Positions 18,083 through 26,972 of a stretch of DNA of 64,000 nt are shown piece by piece (the first letter of the stretch is position 1; every line of letters begins with the position of its first letter). The stretch lies in assembly GCF_041949975.1 (NCBI RefSeq), contig NZ_JBHFQG010000014.1:25404-89403 (forward strand). Direction: 5' to 3'. This DNA is from Alteribacillus sp041949975. GTDB taxonomy: Bacteria > Bacillota > Bacilli > Bacillales > Marinococcaceae. The position numbers and the translations under genes were made by a program. A model generated the notes under the pieces. That model saw only the letters and a program-made list of their open reading frames with translations. It was not told the DNA's origin and did not search any database.

Positions 18083-18754
18083 TTATTCTGGTTGTTCTTC
18101 AATGACACCGCATGCTAAACGATCTCCAGCGTCTCCGGATGGCTGTGATTCATAGTCATCCGCTTCCTCATGAATAACCAGCGCTGTACCATTCTCATCT
18201 AATAGAGAATGCTCTTGGCCGGATTCAAATGTGACATCTTCAACCACAAATTCTTCGGAAGCCTGTCCGTTTTCATTCGTCGTTATATTGGGAAGATCAC
18301 CAGCATGAGGGCCATCTTCTGACTCAAAACCATGGTCGGAGTCATCGGGGTTAAAATGATCTCCGGCTGATTCAAAATCAGGGGCTTCACATTCTCCTGT
18401 TTCATGAATATGAAAGCCGTGATCACTGTTTTCTGGAAGGTCAGAAGCTTCAAGCAGAACTTTAATTCCCTTATCGGTCTCCTCTAAATTAGCTGTCCCG
18501 ATTTCATTTTCCTCACCGTTCATTAACGTTACCGTAATAGGATCTTGGTTTGCTGCTTCTTCTTGTTCGTTGCTTTCATTTTCCGTGCCGTCTGAGGTTT
18601 CTTCTTCGGTCCCATCCTTTGCTCCTTCTTCTAATTCAGGAGAATCAGGATTTTCATCTGTACCTGGTTCATCTGTAATATCTTCTTGACCGCATGCGTA
18701 AAGATTTACAGACAATAAAAATATGAGAAGAATAAGTAAGCTTATTTTTTTCAT
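18083..18754 (-). CDS. sodC: Cu/Zn superoxide dismutase lipoprotein (first of two)
   Basis: Dismutates superoxide at the outer face of the membrane. A lipoprotein signal ends in NLYACG, followed by a roughly 50-residue very acidic linker. The SOD domain has the metal ligands of HGFHIHETG, GDHFNP and DGPHAGDLPN, a final histidine in VIHEEADD, and the disulfide cysteines in GECEAP and RLACGVI. I chose the ATG at 18754, where the signal peptide begins. A second, distinct copy lies at 53034-53690. The acidic linker suggests a cell-wall spacer. Confidence 0.93.
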   Translation of the reverse strand: MKKISLLILLIFLLSVNLYACGQEDITDEPGTDENPDSPELEEGAKDGTEEETSDGTENESNEQEEAANQDPITVTLMNGEENEIGTANLEETDKGIKVLLEASDLPENSDHGFHIHETGECEAPDFESAGDHFNPDDSDHGFESEDGPHAGDLPNITTNENGQASEEFVVEDVTFESGQEHSLLDENGTALVIHEEADDYESQPSGDAGDRLACGVIEEQPE

Positions 18755-18809
18755 TCCGAACCCACCTTCACTAATCTTTTCCATAACCTGTAGCCTTTTC
18801 TAATTTATT

Positions 18810-19782
18810 TTAAACGTGGTACGGAAAAGTTAAGAAGATGGTAGTGGTTGGCTGGTGATAAACCATTAATAATAAAGGACTTCTGTCATCCGTCTGAGTC
18901 AGTGTGTTATTCTCTGTATTAAGGTTGAGCTCAGCTCCAAGCGGAACAGCAGTTTTAAAGATTCCATGGGCGGTTGTAAGTCCGGTCATTAATGGTTTTC
19001 CTAATGGAACTAGAAAATTTTCTATTACCTCTTCATATGATTCCCCGTATGATACGGGACAACCTGTACACTCTCCCATAATGATTCCTGAGCAATCATC
19101 AAATTTTCCAGCCATTTCAAGCTGTTTTAAATAACGGTACACCGTATTAGTAGGTTCGTTCGTATCTTCAAGAACGATAATTTTCCCAACTGTATCAATC
19201 TCAAACGGAGTGCCAAGCAATCCAGTAAAGGAACTTAGGTTGCCGCCGACAATTGGAGCCGTCACATTTCCAGGTACACGGCTGACAAGTGGAATGTCTG
19301 GAGGATTTAAAATCTGCCGTGGTGCTTCTAAAGTTGAAACAGCAGAATAAAATTGTAAGCTGGTGTGTTAGGAGTGAAGTCTATCAGCATTAACTTTGGA
19401 AGGTAACAAGGTCTCCATATTTGTATAAAGCATTTAATAGCGCAGTAATATCACTGTATCCTGTTACAATTTTAGGGTTCTCACGGATTAATTCTAAATC
19501 CAGGTAAGGAAGTATGCCGGCAACGCCAACACCGCCGCGTGAAGGAAGAATCATTCTCACTTCATCCTCTGTTATCATCCGCATGAAATCAGAAGCTCTT
19601 TGTTCATTTGTCCCGGCAAGAAAACCTTCTTGAGCGAATACATAATCTCCCAATATTACATTAAATCCTAACTCTCTTAATATTTCGATTCGCGGGTTAG
19701 CAACAGCTGGATCAATTGGGCTTCCTAGTGACACAATTCCAATCTTATCACCGGCCTGAAGAAGCGGAGGTTTATTCGCCAT
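18810..19782 (-). pseudogene. LD-carboxypeptidase (peptidase family S66), two frameshifts
   Basis: Intact relatives (LdcA/YkfA) trim murein tetrapeptides. The N-terminal part, from MANKPPLLQAGDKIGIVSLG through SRGGVGVAGILPYLD and TGYSDITALLNAL, is normal. Near 19378 the frame changes to LMLIDFTPNTPAY, then near 19345 to SAVSTLEAPRQILNPP. The remainder (GGNLSSFTGLLGTPFEID, IIVLEDTNEP) is also normal. The catalytic Ser region is present before the first lesion. A GGGAGGG site precedes the ATG at 19782. Confidence 0.85.
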
Positions 19783-19857
19783 ATTCATCCCTCCCTTTTA
19801 AACGAATACATTTAATAAATGTATATGGGAAAAAGACAGGATCAGCACTTTATAAAT

Positions 19858-20208
19858 TTATATAAACACAGCTTGACAGGCTAAACGGTATCCGGTGTCC
19901 GTTTCGCTTCCCAGTTTTTTATGTTCTAAAGCGTTGACAGAAGTTATCACATCATCACCATTCAACACCTTTACGCGGCACCTGCCGCACGTACCTTTTT
20001 TGCATTTGTGGTCAAGGTTAATATGTTGATTTAAAGCAGCATCAAGTAAGGTAGTGTTTTTTTCTGGCTTAACATTGAAATGCTTGTTTCTTTGTTGTAT
20101 CTCAATAAAAGTTTCTGTATTGTTAGCGGCAACAGCAGGGAATTCAGCAGTTTTAATAAAGGTTGAACTTTCCTGTTTTAAAGACCCTATTGTTAATTTT
20201 TTTGACAT
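19858..20208 (-). CDS. [2Fe-2S] ferredoxin with an N-terminal encapsulin-targeting peptide
   Basis: A 116-residue protein. Residues 46-116 form a plant-type ferredoxin with cluster ligands Cys69, Cys74, Cys77 and Cys111 (CKKGTCGRC ... LAC). The N-terminus MSKKLTIGSLKQ closely matches the C-terminal tag QLTVGSLKK of the IMEF cargo 1.7 kb away, so the ferredoxin is very probably packaged in the same encapsulin. Such tagged ferredoxins are known beside IMEF encapsulins and are thought to reduce stored iron for release. I chose the ATG at 20208 because AAAGGAGA lies upstream. A Fur box sits about 80 bp upstream in the shared divergent promoter region. Confidence 0.88.
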   Translation of the reverse strand: MSKKLTIGSLKQESSTFIKTAEFPAVAANNTETFIEIQQRNKHFNVKPEKNTTLLDAALNQHINLDHKCKKGTCGRCRVKVLNGDDVITSVNALEHKKLGSETDTGYRLACQAVFI

Positions 20209-20287
20209 TATGATTCTCCTTTCTTCATTAAGTTCCATAAATATTCAGAAAGTATCTTGACCAGTGTTAAATTATCACTTACAATGA

Positions 20288-20308
20288 TGATAATGAGAAT
20301 CGTTATCA
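20288..20308. promoter_or_regulatory. Fur box between the ferredoxin and the divergent 20347 gene
   Basis: TGATAATGAGAATCGTTATCA matches the 7-1-7 Fur consensus TGATAAT-N-ATTATCA closely and is overlapped by a second TGATGATAATGA-like half. It lies between two divergent genes and would repress both when iron is plentiful. Confidence 0.85.
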
Positions 20309-20346
20309 TAAAAGTGAATGATTTATTAAAAAGGAGAGGTATCAGC

Positions 20347-20811
20347 ATGAAAAACCAGATTAATGGCTACGAAGATATGAATACCGTCCTTGCGAATGAA
20401 AGAAAAATCGGGGGTGTGATTGAAAGTGATTATCTCCGCCTCTCAAGTGGAGAAGACTTTAACAACGTGGTCATTACAAAAGTTGAATTAATAGGTTCTG
20501 CTATGTGTTCTATCGGATGTGTGACGGAAGATGGGCAGAGACTTATTATAAATGCTAAAGATATTAGTGTAATCCATCAGCCAGAACATAAAAGAATTTT
20601 TGAGCTGCGTAACCAGTCGTTTAAACATAAAAAGATCAAGGAAAAATTAAAATATTTAAAGCGCCTGTTTGAATTAAATGAGGGGAGTTACAATCCTTTT
20701 TTCAAAGAGGAAGCAGCCCTCCTTATTGAAGATATCGGCTTGAATAATGCTAAACAAGAAATAGACGTGAGTATTATTTACCCGGAAGAAAAAATTTACA
20801 CCATAGCATAA
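20347..20811 (+). CDS. Unknown protein beside the encapsulin locus, Fur-box associated
   Basis: A 154-residue soluble protein with no signal, membrane segment or recognised domain. It begins MKNQINGYEDMNTVLANERK, has a beta-rich middle (VVITKVELIGSAMCSIGCVT), a basic helical part (FKHKKIKEKLKYLKRLFELN) and an acidic end. It has no GSL-type encapsulation tag that I can see. AAAGGAGAGG precedes the ATG at 20347. The divergent position against the tagged ferredoxin, the shared Fur box, and the encapsulin operon just downstream tie it to iron handling by context only. Confidence 0.75.
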   Translation: MKNQINGYEDMNTVLANERKIGGVIESDYLRLSSGEDFNNVVITKVELIGSAMCSIGCVTEDGQRLIINAKDISVIHQPEHKRIFELRNQSFKHKKIKEKLKYLKRLFELNEGSYNPFFKEEAALLIEDIGLNNAKQEIDVSIIYPEEKIYTIA

Positions 20812-20828
20812 GAATATTGTTTAAAGAG

Positions 20829-20870
20829 CAGGGTCAGTTCTCTGAAAATAGAGCTGACCCTGTTTTGTTT
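20829..20870 (+). terminator. Terminator of the 20347 gene
   Basis: CAGGGTCAG (20829-20837) pairs with CTGACCCTG (20854-20862), extended by TTCTCT/AGAG pairs, followed by TTTTGTTT. Confidence 0.85.
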
Positions 20871-20899
20871 AGGTATAAGAATGTATATAATTTTTCGCT

Positions 20900-20976
20900 T
20901 TGATGTCTAGCTTCAACGCCCAGCCTCTCGGGGTTAAGCCGAACGTCATTTGAAACAGGCGTTTGCGCTTTTCTGG
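20900..20976. repeat. Dispersed intergenic repeat, family A copy 2 (short)
   Basis: Contains TCTAGCTTCAACGCCCAGCC, then CTCGGGGTTAAG, and ends GGCGTTTGCGCTTTTCTGG, matching the two ends of copy 1 with a much shorter middle. It lies directly at the stop codon of the encapsulin gene. Confidence 0.7.
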
Positions 20977-20977
20977 T

Positions 20978-21826
20978 TTACTCTTCCGGATCTTCAAGTG
21001 TACAAATGGCAGTAGGCCGCTTAATTCTTAAAACAATAGCTTCATATACCCTGTAAAGATAATTCATATTTTCTTCATCTAAAAAGGAAGTATCAAAATC
21101 ACTGGCTATAGCAAGATCGAGGTTTTGTTTCCCCGTATCGAGGACTACGCCGCGGTTCCCCCTTATCATTGGAGATTGAAATACACCTGCCGTCATTAAT
21201 TCACGTACGTGCTCAATTTCTAATACGTGGGTGTCTTGATGTACTCGGTGAATAAGAGCGTACAATTCTGGAGAAAGAACTAAAGCAAAAGGTCCTGTAT
21301 GTCCCATTTTCAATAACTTATTTCTTGCTTCAACGACATCAGTAAATGCATTTCCTGATTTCATCCAATCACTGCGGATATGTGTCAGTTTCCCTTTGAT
21401 GTTCATTATTCCTTTGAGGTCAAATTCTTTAGAACCATTGAAAATAAGATCGTCTTCTAGTAGAGCACATTGCTGTGCTGCATTAGCAGAAGCGGAGTAA
21501 TCAATTGGACTATTCAATGTTTTAGCTTGTTGAATATCACGCCAAAACAGAATAAAGTCTTTATATAAAAGTGGAATGGTAAGATTAACTCGCCTCGTTG
21601 GGTTAGAGAGCTCAGAATCTGCCCCGTGAAAGCTCATTCCACCTCTTCCTGGAGCTTCATAAATGTCAGTTGGCACAGACTGCACCCCTTCTCCCAGCGG
21701 TCCGTAGATATCGATAAAACGTCTGCCGACCAATTGTTTTTTTGCATGTTCAAAAACAGTTTGATCTAATTCATTCCACTCATTGTTATTTAATGGAGAA
21801 TCAGCAAATAAGTTTGTTTTATCCAT
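20978..21826 (-). CDS. Encapsulin shell protein (family 1, IMEF type)
   Basis: A 282-residue HK97-fold shell protein that assembles into a protein nanocompartment around tagged cargo. The family pattern is clear from the start (SPLNNNEWNELDQTVFEHAK, QLVGRRFIDIYGPLG) through RRVNLTIPLLYKDFILFWRD and ALVLSPELYALIHRVH to the C-terminal RVYEAIVLRIKRPTAICTL. The length and these segments match the Quasibacillus thermotolerans encapsulin, which forms a large T=4 shell; the same geometry here is an inference. The gene lies 16 bp after the IMEF cargo gene with its own site (AAGGGG), so the two form an operon. Confidence 0.95.
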   Translation of the reverse strand: MDKTNLFADSPLNNNEWNELDQTVFEHAKKQLVGRRFIDIYGPLGEGVQSVPTDIYEAPGRGGMSFHGADSELSNPTRRVNLTIPLLYKDFILFWRDIQQAKTLNSPIDYSASANAAQQCALLEDDLIFNGSKEFDLKGIMNIKGKLTHIRSDWMKSGNAFTDVVEARNKLLKMGHTGPFALVLSPELYALIHRVHQDTHVLEIEHVRELMTAGVFQSPMIRGNRGVVLDTGKQNLDLAIASDFDTSFLDEENMNYLYRVYEAIVLRIKRPTAICTLEDPEE

Positions 21827-21842
21827 GTTATTAGCACCCCTT

Positions 21843-22424
21843 TTATTTCTTCAAACTTCCTACAGTTAATTGCCGCTTATTCGAGAATGTAGTTTCAGCT
21901 TCATTATCAGTTGAGGTATAAGCTTCTACTTTTAAATTTTCGTTAATATTTTCTTTCTCATCAGTGGGTACTGATGCTTTATATTGAAGGGACCCTTTAA
22001 ATTCTTCATTGAGCTGGTCTAATATTGTTTTAGTTTCTTGGTAATCAGCGGATGTCATATCTCTCAAAGAACGTATCGGCTCTTCTAGTTCTGTATCATT
22101 AAAGGTATAAAGAGAGAGATCCAGGTGTTCTAGAAAATTATGGAGGCCGAATTTTTCTAAGCTGATATCTTGTAAAAGATGCACAAATTCACTGTTGTAT
22201 GGTTGAATAGAGGAATCGTTTTCATTAAAGGATTGTAATGCTGGCAATAAATGATCGAGCCGGTCATGTCGATGGTCTTCTTCTTCATAAATATGATGCC
22301 AGTACAGCCTTTCATGGTCATCTTTGGCATTCTCAATAACAGGAGTAATCATATCTTTAAATTCATTTAAAGCTTGCCGGTTTCTTTTAAAAATCGTTTC
22401 TAATTGAGAGAAAGGTAATGCCAC
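21843..22424 (-). CDS. IMEF cargo protein (ferritin-like, iron-mineralising, encapsulin-associated)
   Basis: A 193-residue helical protein. The N-terminal four-helix part has metal-ligand-rich stretches, including ERLYWHHIYEEEDHRHDRLDH near residues 36-56. A disordered acidic linker follows, ending in the targeting peptide QLTVGSLKK at the C-terminus. IMEF proteins oxidise Fe(II) and store it inside the shell. The start is probably GTG at 22424, with GGAGGTG upstream; a longer reading would begin with a hydrophobic stretch that does not belong to the family. It is the first gene of the operon with encapsulin. Confidence 0.92.
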   Translation of the reverse strand: MALPFSQLETIFKRNRQALNEFKDMITPVIENAKDDHERLYWHHIYEEEDHRHDRLDHLLPALQSFNENDSSIQPYNSEFVHLLQDISLEKFGLHNFLEHLDLSLYTFNDTELEEPIRSLRDMTSADYQETKTILDQLNEEFKGSLQYKASVPTDEKENINENLKVEAYTSTDNEAETTFSNKRQLTVGSLKK

Positions 22425-22530
22425 CCTTACACCTCCATTTTTAAAATTCTGTATTTTACTTATTGTACCCAGAATTGATCCTTTTAAACAAGTAAACTGA
22501 AAAAAATGAAGCGCAGGAAAGATAAATTTT

Positions 22531-22552
22531 ATTACCGAATATATATGGTAAT
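22531..22552. promoter_or_regulatory. Inverted repeat between the IMEF operon and the esterase pseudogene
   Basis: ATTACC-GAATATATAT-GGTAAT is a perfect 6-bp inverted repeat with a 10-bp AT-rich centre. It lies in the divergent intergenic region. It is a candidate operator for either side. It does not resemble a Fur box. Confidence 0.4.
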
Positions 22553-22573
22553 CCAAAAAGGAGGAAGGGAAAT

Positions 22574-23498
22574 ATGGGTTTTGAGCCACAAACTAAAAAA
22601 ATTCTTGAACGATTAAAGGAAGCAGACAGCCCTGAATTACACGAGCTTTCACCAGAGCGGGCAAGAGAAGCTTTTATGAAAATTTTTAATAGGCAGGAAC
22701 ATGCCGTCCCAGTTGGAAATATTATCGACCGAACGATAGAAGGACCAGGGGGAAAATTCCAATTCGTGTTTACTATCCAAAAACAGATCGTAAGCATTAC
22801 ACTGCTCTCATCTACTATCATGGAGGGGGGATGGGTGGTCGGCAGTATCAAGGTCATGATGGTTTATGCCGACCCCTTACTAACGCAGCAGACTGTGTAA
22901 CTATTTCGGTGGATTACAGGCTGGCTCCAGAATATAAATTCCCTGCAGCTGTGGAAGATGCTTATGCCGCAGCGGAATACATTTATAATCATGCAGAAGA
23001 CTTTAAGGCAGATAGAACGAAATTTGCTGTAGGCGGTGATAGCGCAGGTGGAAATTTAGCTGTGGTTGTTACTCATCTTGCTAAAGAGAGAAACTCACCA
23101 AACCTTGCTTATCAATTACTGTTATATCCAAGCATGGGGGCATCTAAGACACCTTCCCTATCTATGAAAGAAGGTTATTTTCTTACAAAAGAAACGATGC
23201 ATGGTTTCGCAGTCATTATTTAAATGAAAAACAAGATAGACAAAACCCATTGTTTTCACCGATGAATAACGAGGATTTTTCCGGTCTGCCGCCAGCATTT
23301 ATTGTTACTGCTGAATATGATCCACTGAGAGATGAAGGAGAACAGTATGCAAAGGTATTGGAAGAAGCTGGCGGGAGGGTTGAATGTGTCCGTTATGATG
23401 GGACAATTCACGGTTTTATGAGCATAGCTTCCGCACTGGAGATAGGAAAACAAGCAATAGAAAGAGCCGGCATGATGTTAAAAAAAGAGTTACAGTAA
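22574..23498 (+). pseudogene. Alpha/beta-hydrolase esterase (HSL family), two single-base deletions
   Basis: The intact protein would be a carboxylesterase of about 310 residues. The oxyanion motif HGGGMGG, the nucleophile motif GGDSAGGNLA, YRLAPEYKFPAA, the acid motif EYDPLRDEG and the His motif GTIHGF are all present but in three frames. Restoring an A near 22757 gives KIPIRVYYPKTDRK, and restoring a G near 23205 gives MAWFRSHYLNEKQD. The ribosome site AAGGAGGAAGGG is intact. Both lesions are single deletions in short runs, so a sequencing artefact cannot be excluded. Confidence 0.85.
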
Positions 23499-23508
23499 AA
23501 TAAAGAAA

Positions 23509-23541
23509 AAAGGTCCGGAATGTTATTTCCGAACCTTTGCT
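23509..23541. terminator. Bidirectional terminator between the esterase remnant and nrdB
   Basis: AAAGGTCCGGAA pairs with TTCCGAACCTTT around a short loop, with A-rich and T-rich flanks. Confidence 0.75.
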
Positions 23542-23544
23542 TTA

Positions 23545-24582
23545 TTAAAGGGCGTCAAAATCATTGTCTGAGTCAACCAGGTTGTAATCAGTTACTGTCG
23601 TTTCAAAAAAGTCTGCTTTTCCCGTGCTATTATCGTTATATACGGAGATCCAGCGCATAGGGTTTCGGCGGTATCCGTCGAATACAGGTTCAAAACCTAA
23701 TTCACGGACACGTTTATTTGTCATAAATTTAATATAGCTTTCAAGCTCGCCGGCATGAATTCCGTCAATTTTGTTTCCTATAATGTAATTTCCCCACTTG
23801 ATTTCTAAATCTGCAGCTTCTTTAAAGCATTCATGCACGAAAGCTGCAAATTCTTCTGTATTTAATTCAGGATTTTCTTGGAGTGTTTCTTTTAAAATAT
23901 TAGAAAAAAGGTTTACATGCAATTGTTCGTCCCGGTTAATAAAATTAATCATTTTAGCTGTACCTAACATTTTTTCATTTCGAGCAAGGTTATAAAAAAA
24001 GGCAAACCCGGAATAGAAAAACAAGCCTTCCAGGATCACGTCATAGACAATCGCACGAACAAAATTTTCTTTCGTAGGATTTTCTGTAAAGGCCGTGTAA
24101 CCATCTGCGATAAATTTATTTCGCTCAAGCAATACTTCATCTGTTTTCCAGTATTCAAAAATTTCATCCTGGGTCTGGCTGTCAGTGACACTAGACAAGA
24201 CATACGTATAAGATTCGTTATGGATGACTTCTTGAAAAGAAAGAACAGACATTAATGCAGACAGACTTGAATCTGTAAGATAATCGGAAACTTTAGAGGA
24301 AAAGTCCGTTTGGACACTGTCGAGAAAAGCCAGCAGACCAATAATTTTATTAAATGCTTCTCGTTCTTCTTCACTCAGGCTGTTATATTGATTTCTGTCA
24401 TTTATTAAACTGACTTCATCTGGTATCCAAAAGTTACGCAGCATGTTTTTATACATAGGATATGTCCATTTCCTGGCGGTATCGTCCCAATTTAAAACAT
24501 TAGAACTTTCTCCATTAATAATCCCGGTTGATTGGTTAGGGGCATTAGTATCATATAATTTTCGCTTTTTTAACACAGTCAT
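23545..24582 (-). CDS. nrdB: Class I ribonucleotide reductase, beta subunit
   Basis: Holds the dinuclear metal and radical that start ribonucleotide reduction. Of 345 residues, the ligand set is visible: Asp88 in LAFLDSVQTDF, Glu118 and His121 in FQEVIHNESY with the probable radical Tyr125, then Glu in VILEGLFFYSG and Glu/His in NRDEQLHV. The gene lies 57 bp after nrdA on the same strand, separated by a GC-rich hairpin (GCAGGG/CCCTGC, about 24618-24635). Confidence 0.95.
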   Translation of the reverse strand: MTVLKKRKLYDTNAPNQSTGIINGESSNVLNWDDTARKWTYPMYKNMLRNFWIPDEVSLINDRNQYNSLSEEEREAFNKIIGLLAFLDSVQTDFSSKVSDYLTDSSLSALMSVLSFQEVIHNESYTYVLSSVTDSQTQDEIFEYWKTDEVLLERNKFIADGYTAFTENPTKENFVRAIVYDVILEGLFFYSGFAFFYNLARNEKMLGTAKMINFINRDEQLHVNLFSNILKETLQENPELNTEEFAAFVHECFKEAADLEIKWGNYIIGNKIDGIHAGELESYIKFMTNKRVRELGFEPVFDGYRRNPMRWISVYNDNSTGKADFFETTVTDYNLVDSDNDFDAL

Positions 24583-24639
24583 TGTCGTGCTATGCTCCTT
24601 TGTAAATGTAATTGGAAAGGGCAGGGGAAAATCCCTGCA

Positions 24640-26940
24640 CTAACTCGAACAGCTCTCACAGTCTTCGATCACTGAAGATGTCGTACGAGTATAATAGGTG
24701 GTTTTTAATCCCGATTTCCAGGCTTCTAGGTGCATTTTAAAGAAGTCTTTTGCTTTAATGCTTCGAGGGATATATAGATTAAAACTAATCGATTGATCAA
24801 TATGCTTTTGGCGAGCTGCATTTTGTTTAATACTCCATAATTGATCCAGGTTAAAAGCAGATTTGTAGTACCAAATGGTTTTAGCGCTGATGTCAGGGGC
24901 AGTAACTGGAGATCGAAAACCTTTCTTTTCTTCGACATGTTCTTGACGGAAAATGGGATCTATGCTGGCAGTAGAACCGGCAATAAGAGATGTAGTAGCG
25001 TTTGGTGCTACAGCCATTAAATACCCATTTCGAAGACCAAAGTGTTGAATTGCTTCAGAAAGGTTTTTCCACTCTTCCTCATCCCAATAAATATGACCGT
25101 CCTTATCTTCTGTACTGTATTTTCTTTTCAGATAGGTGCCATTTTCCCATTCACTTCCATTAAATAGAGGGTAAGTCCCTTTTTCCTGTGCTAATTCACA
25201 AGATGCTTTTAAGGTGAGATATGTAATCTTTTCATAAAGCTGATCCGCATAGGAGACGGCTTCTTCTGATTCCCATCGTATGCCTTTTAAGGCAAGAAGG
25301 TGGTGCCATCCAAACGTGCCAAGGCCAATAGCCCGGTATTTTTTATTTGTTTGGCGGGCCTGCAGCACTTCAATTGTGTTCATATCAATAACATTATCTA
25401 ACATCCGTACTTGAATGGGAATTAATCGTTCAAGCACATTATCACTTACAGCTTTCGCTAGAGAGATAGAAGAGAGGTTGCACACAACCATATCTCCTGG
25501 GATTTTTTCTGAAATGATTGTTCCTTCTTCTGTTAAACGCTCTTCTTTTATTGTGGTTGCACTCATATTCTGCATAATTTCTGTACAAAGGTTAGAGCTG
25601 TATATGATGCCCTCATGTTTATTAGGGTTATTTCGATTGACGGTGTCTCTGTAAAACATATAGGGTGTACCAGTTTGAAGCTGAGATTTCATTATCCTTT
25701 TCATAATTTCTATTGCCGGTACTCTTTCTTTGGAAAGGTGGGGATGGTCGATACATTCCTGGTATTTATCACGGAAGGACCCTTTTCCAGGAGTTTCATC
25801 ATAAAAATCCTCCAAAGACCAGCCCATAACGGAACGGACTTCATGAGGGTCAAACAGATACCAGTCTTCACGATTTTCGGCTTTTTCCATAAATAAATCC
25901 GGTATACATGCTCCGGTAAAGATATCGTGTGTACGAAGACGCTCGTCACCGGTATTTAACTTGGCATCAAGAAATTCAAAAATATCTTTATGCCACACAT
26001 CTAGATAAACTGCAAAAGCTCCCTGTCTTTGGCCAAGCTGGTCAACAGAGACGGCGGTGTTGTTTAATTGTTTCATCCAGCCCATAATACCGCCAGCTAC
26101 ACCTTTGTAACCTTTAATATTTGAACCCCGGCTTCTTAATTTACCGAAATAAATACCGACCCCGCCGCCATTTTTAGAAAGATTAGCTACATCTGTATTT
26201 GAATCAAAAATACCGCGCAGACTGTCGTTTACGGTATCAATAAAACAGGAGCTCAACTGTCCTGTATTTTTACCGGCGTTAGATAGAGTAGGCGTAGCAA
26301 CCGTCATATAAAGGTTAGACAATGCCCAATATGCTTCTTTTATTAAAGAAAGTCTAGTGGACTTAGGCTCATTTATCATGAGTTTCATAGCAATGATCAT
26401 AAATCTTTCTTGAGGCAGCTCAAAGACATTTTTGCTTTTGTCCGTGGCTAAATATTTATGAGCCAGTGTAAGTATACCTATGTAACTGAAAAGCTTATCT
26501 TTTTCGGGTTCGATACAGTTTTCTAGTTCTAAAATTTCTTCTTTTGAATAATCGCGCAAAAGTGCTTGGTCATAAACACCAATAGAGCCGAGAACTTTTA
26601 ACAATCCGTAAAAGGATCCATATTTTTCGTCCGTATCATAAGCTCTATTTTTCGAGGCTTCTTTATAAAGTTTTTTTAAATATATGGCTGCAGCTACATA
26701 AGTCCAGTCTGGCTCATTTCTGTCAATTCTTTCTGAGGCGTGAAGGGTTAAAAGATTGGTGATTTGCTCAGATGAATAGTTTTCTTTATGTTTGATACTC
26801 TCGGTTACTTCTTGTTTGTATTCCTCAATCGATAGATGAGGATAATCACGAGTAACATCATCTATAAAACGGCTTAAACGTGATTGGTCAAAAGAAAGCT
26901 GTCTGTTGCCATTGTCTTTTGTAATAGTGGTCAATGTCAT
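24640..26940 (-). CDS. nrdA: Class I ribonucleotide reductase, alpha subunit with ATP-cone
   Basis: Catalyses reduction of ribonucleoside diphosphates to deoxy forms. The 766-residue protein has an ATP-cone-like N-terminus (residues 1-95) for overall activity control. The first redox cysteine is in QLSSCFIDT and the active-site set in NLCTEIMQN. Downstream is MAVAPNATTSLIAGST, and the redox-active cysteine pair is at the very end (CESC). AGGAGG sits very close to the ATG. The gene follows a decayed metE by only 32 bp with no terminator between, so it may depend on the upstream B12-riboswitch transcript. Confidence 0.95.
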   Translation of the reverse strand: MTLTTITKDNGNRQLSFDQSRLSRFIDDVTRDYPHLSIEEYKQEVTESIKHKENYSSEQITNLLTLHASERIDRNEPDWTYVAAAIYLKKLYKEASKNRAYDTDEKYGSFYGLLKVLGSIGVYDQALLRDYSKEEILELENCIEPEKDKLFSYIGILTLAHKYLATDKSKNVFELPQERFMIIAMKLMINEPKSTRLSLIKEAYWALSNLYMTVATPTLSNAGKNTGQLSSCFIDTVNDSLRGIFDSNTDVANLSKNGGGVGIYFGKLRSRGSNIKGYKGVAGGIMGWMKQLNNTAVSVDQLGQRQGAFAVYLDVWHKDIFEFLDAKLNTGDERLRTHDIFTGACIPDLFMEKAENREDWYLFDPHEVRSVMGWSLEDFYDETPGKGSFRDKYQECIDHPHLSKERVPAIEIMKRIMKSQLQTGTPYMFYRDTVNRNNPNKHEGIIYSSNLCTEIMQNMSATTIKEERLTEEGTIISEKIPGDMVVCNLSSISLAKAVSDNVLERLIPIQVRMLDNVIDMNTIEVLQARQTNKKYRAIGLGTFGWHHLLALKGIRWESEEAVSYADQLYEKITYLTLKASCELAQEKGTYPLFNGSEWENGTYLKRKYSTEDKDGHIYWDEEEWKNLSEAIQHFGLRNGYLMAVAPNATTSLIAGSTASIDPIFRQEHVEEKKGFRSPVTAPDISAKTIWYYKSAFNLDQLWSIKQNAARQKHIDQSISFNLYIPRSIKAKDFFKMHLEAWKSGLKTTYYTRTTSSVIEDCESCSS

Positions 26941-26972
26941 ACCTCCTGCCCAAATCTGCAGTAAAAAATAAT

